DNA of 64,000 nucleotides, taken from assembly GCA_025175895.1 (NCBI GenBank), contig CM046003.1, positions 31,269,245-31,333,244 on the forward strand, in the 5' to 3' direction. The notes under the pieces are model-generated. The model did no database searches and was not told the DNA's origin. It saw only the letters and a program-made list of their open reading frames with translations. The position numbers were made by a program, and so were the translations under genes. Origin of the DNA: Wurfbainia villosa. Taxonomy: Eukaryota; Streptophyta; Magnoliopsida; Zingiberales; Zingiberaceae. This document shows, piece by piece, positions 60,430 to 64,000 of the stretch (the stretch's first letter is position 1; every line of letters starts with the position of its first letter).

Positions 60430-63240
60430 TTTACAACTCGGCGATAGCCGAAGCTCAGAGGAATAGGGTTTGAGTTAAATACACTATGAAAAATGGCAGA
60501 ATAAAAAATTCATTCCGATCTGACAAGGCAAGGCCTTTAATCAGATCGTCACTATTTTTACAGCTCGGCGATAGCCGAAGCTTTTATCCCCGTGTGGTTG
60601 CAGATCATAGGAGTAGGGTTTAAGATAAATACACTATGAAAGATAGCAGAAGTAAAAAATTCATTTCTATTTGACAAGGCAAGACCTTAGATCAGATCAT
60701 CACTATTTTTACAGCTCGACGATAGCCGAAGCTCTAATCCCCGTGCAATTGTGGATCGAAGGAGTAGGATTTAAGGTAAATACACTACGGAAGATGGCAG
60801 AAGTAAAAAAAAAAAATCATTCCGATATGACAAGGCAAGACCTTAGATCAGATCGTCACTATTTTTACAACTCGGCGATAGTCAAAGCTCTTATCCTCGT
60901 ACGGTGGCAGATCGGAGGAGAAAGGTTTAAGGTAAATACACTATGGAAGATGGTAGAAATAAAAAAATTATCTGACAAGGCAAGGCCTTAGGTCAAATCA
61001 TCACTATTTTTATAGCTCGGTGAAAGCCGAAGCTTTTATCACTGTGCGATGGCAAATCAGAGGAGTAGAGTTTAAAGTAAATACACTATGAAAGATGGCA
61101 GAAGTAAAAAAAAATCATTCCGATCTAACAAGGCAAGGCCCTAGATCAGATCGTCACTATTTTTACAACTCGATGATAGTTGAAGCTCTTATCCCTGTAC
61201 GGTTGCGGATCGGAGGAGTAGGGTTTAATGTAAATACACTATGAATGATGATGGAAGTAAAAAAATTTATTCCGATTTGAGAAGGCAAAGCCTTAGATCA
61301 GATTGTCACTATTCATACAGCTCGGCGATAGCCGAAGCTCTTATCCCCGTGCGGTTGCGGATCAGAGAAGTAGGGTTTAAGGTAAAAACACTATGGAAGA
61401 TGGTAAAAGTAAAAAATGTTATTTCGATCTGAGAAGTCAAGACCTTAGATCAGATCGTCACTATTTTCAGCGATAACCAAAGCTCTTATCCCCATGCGGT
61501 GGTGGATCGGAGGGGTAAGGTTTAAGGTAAATGCACTATGGAAGATGACAGAAGTAAAAAATTCATTCCAATCTGACAAGGAAAAGCCCCAGATCAGATC
61601 ATCACTATTTTTACAACTTGGCCTCAGCCGAAGCTTTTATCCCCATGTGGTAGCGGATCAGAGGAGTTGAGTTTAAGGTAGATGTACTGTTGAAGATGAC
61701 GAAAGTAAAAAATTATTATTCCGATCTGACTAGATGAAGCTTCAGATCAGAATATTACTATTTTTATAGCTTGGCCTCAGTCGAAGCTTTTATCTCCATG
61801 TGGTGGTGGATCGGAGGAGTTGGGTTTAAAGTAAATGCACTGTTGAAGATAACAGAAGTAAATAATTATTCCGATTTGATTACGTGAAGCCCCATATCAG
61901 ATTGTCACTATTTTTATAGTTTGGCCTTAATCAAAGCTTTTATCCCCGTGTGGTGGCAGATCGGAGGAGTTGGGTTCAAGGTAGATGCATTGTTAAAGAT
62001 GACAGAAGTAAAAAATTATTTCGATCTGACTAAGCAAAGCCCCAAATCAAATCATCACTATTTTTTACAGCTTGGCCTTAGTCAAAGCTTTTATCCTCAT
62101 GTGGTGGTGGATCAGAGGAGTTAGGTTTAAGGTAGATGCACTGTTGAAGATGATGAAGTAAAAAATTATTCCGATTTGACTAGGTGAAGCCCCCGATCAG
62201 ATCGTCACTATTTTTATAGCTTGGCCTCAGCCTAAGCTTTTATCCCCGTGTGGTGGTGGATCGGAAGAGTTGGATTTAAAGTAGATGCACTGTTGATGAT
62301 GATGGAAGTAAAAAATTATTATTCCGATCATACTAGGCGAAGCTCTAGATTAGATCGTCGCTATTTTTACAGCTTGGCCTCAGCCGAAACTTTTATCCCC
62401 GTGTGGTGGCAGATCGGAGGAGTTGGATTCAAGGTAGATGCACTGTTGAAGATGACAGAAGTAAAAAATTAGTATTCCGAACTTACTAGGCGAAGCTCCA
62501 GATTAGATCGCCACTATTTTTATAGCTTGGCCTCAGCCGAAACTTTTATCCCCGTGTGGTGACGGATCGGAGGAGTTGGATTCAAGGTAGATGCACTATT
62601 GAAGATGAGGAAAGTAAAAAATTATTCCAATCTAACTAGGCGAAGCCCCAGATCAAATCGTCTTTATTTTTATAGGTTGGCCTCAGCCGAAGCTTTTATG
62701 CCCATGTGGTGGCGGATCGGAGGAGTTGGGTACAAGGTAGAGACACTATTGAAGATGATGGAAGTAAAAAAATTATTCCGATTTGACTAGGCGAAGCCCC
62801 AGATCAAATCGTCTCCATTTTTACAACTTAGCCTCAGCCGAAGCTTTTATCCCTGTGTGGTGGCGGATCGGAGGAGTTGGGTTCAAGGTAGATGCACTAT
62901 TGAAGATGACGAAAGTAAAAAATTATTTCGATTTGACTAGACGAAGCTCTAGATCAGATCGTCACTATTTTTATAACTTGGCCTCAACCGAAGCTTTTAT
63001 CCCCGTGTGGTGGTGGATCAGAGAAGTTGAATTCAAGGTAGATGCACTGTTGAAGATGACGGAAGTAAAGAATTATTCCGATCTGACTAGGTGAAGCCCT
63101 AGATCAGATCGTCATTGTTTTTATAGCTTGGACTCAGTTGAAGTTTTTATCCCCGTGTGGTGGTGAATCTGAAGAGTCGAGTACTAACTCGACTACGAGG
63201 GAAGTTTTTTTATCTTTGTGCGGTGATAGATCAGAAGAGT
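60430..63240 (+). repeat. Tandem array, about 151-bp unit, some 18-19 copies
   Basis: Units align by 'aagctTttatccccgtgtgg', with successive starts at 60578, 60729, 60895, 61030, 61183, 61335, 61479, 61631, 61784, 61934, 62085, 62234, 62387, 62540, 62690, 62841, 62991 and 63141. Spacing is mostly 149-153 bp. Each has a 'cagatcgtcactatttttacagc' segment and an A-rich 'aagtaaaaaatt' segment. Open frames in it recur as copies of one short peptide and are not genes. It lies between the antisense ORF and the presumed 3' LTR of the Tat-type element. Confidence 0.92.
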
Positions 63241-63530
63241 TAATTTTATTTTGTAAGAACGGTGGAATATATTTCATTCTGTGAGGATAGCGAGCTGAAG
63301 CAAGGGGGAAGTGTGAGTGATACATTGCAAACGGAGGATGCTAGGATACACAATGAATGTGGGGCTCGAAGAAGGGATTCTGAAGGTACCTCTTATCATA
63401 GGAGGTAGATGGTTTAATGGCATCAAGGATAAAATTTTCTCATAAAGCAACATATTCTTTTGGAATAAGATAGAAAGGTTTTTTATAATACATTTATTCA
63501 GAGTTCCAGCAAACATTACAGTTATGCCAA
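63241..63530. other. 3' region after the tandem array
   Basis: No gene recognised. It still belongs to the Tat-type element's 3' part if that element continues to the right. Confidence 0.5.
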
Positions 63531-63540
63531 AAAAGAAAAA

Positions 63541-63838
63541 CTAAGGTGCCTCATAGATTATCTTTTCCTCTATGGGGATGCTGGGCGGTGAATTAGTGGC
63601 GGGAATAGAGGCAGCTAGCACATATCGATGGATGAGAGCTCGGTGGGCTACACAGAGTCTTGCCAAACTATGCTGAGCAATGAACAGCTCCTGGCGAAGG
63701 GTGTAAGCCTGTGTAGAGGACACTTAGAGGCATTTTCTCATATCTCTTATGATACTCTAATTCTGCTATACGTTGTTGGTCTTCTATGAGGGGTTCTAGA
63801 GATATGGTCATTCTCTCTGGTTTGAAGGGGTTAGCCAT
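63541..63838 (-). pseudogene. Second antisense ORF, short, frameshifted
   Basis: Minus frame from ATG 63838 ('MANPFKPERMTISLEPLIED', then 'QQRIAELEYHKRYEKM') shifts at about 63730 into a frame ending at 63541 ('LFIAQHSLARLCVAHRAL', ending 'IPIEEKIIYEAP'). Helical, with no domain recognised. It may be a further part of the antisense gene of the Tat-type element. Confidence 0.4.
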
Positions 63839-64000
63839 CGACAGAGTGGAGAGAAGGAAGTAGTATGTAGACAGAAGATTTCACAGGAGGTATTTGTAGA
63901 AGGGGAAGGGGTATTAATTCATTTTCTTGAAAAATAAGAAGAATATGGAAAGATGAAAGGGATAATTTAAGGGTTAGTGTTGGGAATGGTCAGGGCATTG
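63839..64000. other. Right edge of the window
   Basis: No feature recognised. The 5' LTR start sequence (TGATACTGCTATAAT) does not appear up to 64000, so the 3' LTR of the host element is not reached. Confidence 0.5.

Noticed and set aside
60671..63094. Several plus-strand ORFs with 'AEAFIPVWWRIGGVGFKVDAL' type repeats
   Set aside because: Each is the same frame of the tandem unit. Length and start vary with unit mutations, and no protein family is recognised.
60430..63240. Regular repeats that could suggest a CRISPR array
   Set aside because: Whole units of about 151 bp repeat with no unique spacers, in a plant retrotransposon. This is a satellite-like array.

Overview
This is plant nuclear DNA: one intact intron-containing gene set in nested transposable elements. 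The organism is most likely a monocot. The secreted alpha-amylase is closest in sequence character to monocot family-one amylases, and the repeats are plant LTR retrotransposons, CACTA elements, a TRIM and tRNA-derived SINEs. The genus cannot be fixed from the sequence; a non-grass monocot is a guess. Layout: (1) 1-3940 is a minus-strand Ty3/gypsy element of Athila-like type (gag-protease, tRNA-Asp primer site, one LTR) whose gag is split by a complete 634-bp TRIM (874-1507, TSD TTATT). (2) About 3931-14170 is the right part of a plus-strand CACTA transposon (TNP2-tail fragment, then a multi-exon second gene). It is split by a complete 7.0-kb minus-strand Athila-like gag-protease element without reverse transcriptase (4766-11774, TSD CAATG). 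(3) 14200-18500 is low-copy DNA with one SINE (14989-15217, 13-bp TSD) and the four-exon alpha-amylase gene (16655-18226), the only host gene seen. (4) 18500-20333 holds degenerate repeats, a CACTA terminus and a truncated LTR. (5) 20334-64000 is one Ty3/gypsy element of Tat/Grande type on the plus strand. Its LTR, gag, protease, RT, two RNase H domains, integrase, antisense ORF and 3' tandem array can be followed across four insertions, and its 3' LTR lies beyond the window. The four insertions all belong to one group of gag-only Ty1/copia-type elements: a three-LTR tandem array (22355-42966, TSD GGGTC, itself holding a 9.2-kb copia element at 24585-33770), a solo LTR (44875-46254), a minus-strand LTR-gag-LTR copy (48415-55316, TSD GATGA, itself holding a SINE), and an internally deleted copy (57774-60042, TSD GTTAA). 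How the parts relate: no retroelement here keeps an intact pol. The gag-only and gag-protease elements must have moved with enzymes supplied by other copies. The most unusual signal is a block of about 130 bp in the LTRs with two or three short hairpins whose stems co-vary. It is shared between the gag-only copia-type LTRs and the Ty3/gypsy host LTR, which belong to different superfamilies.
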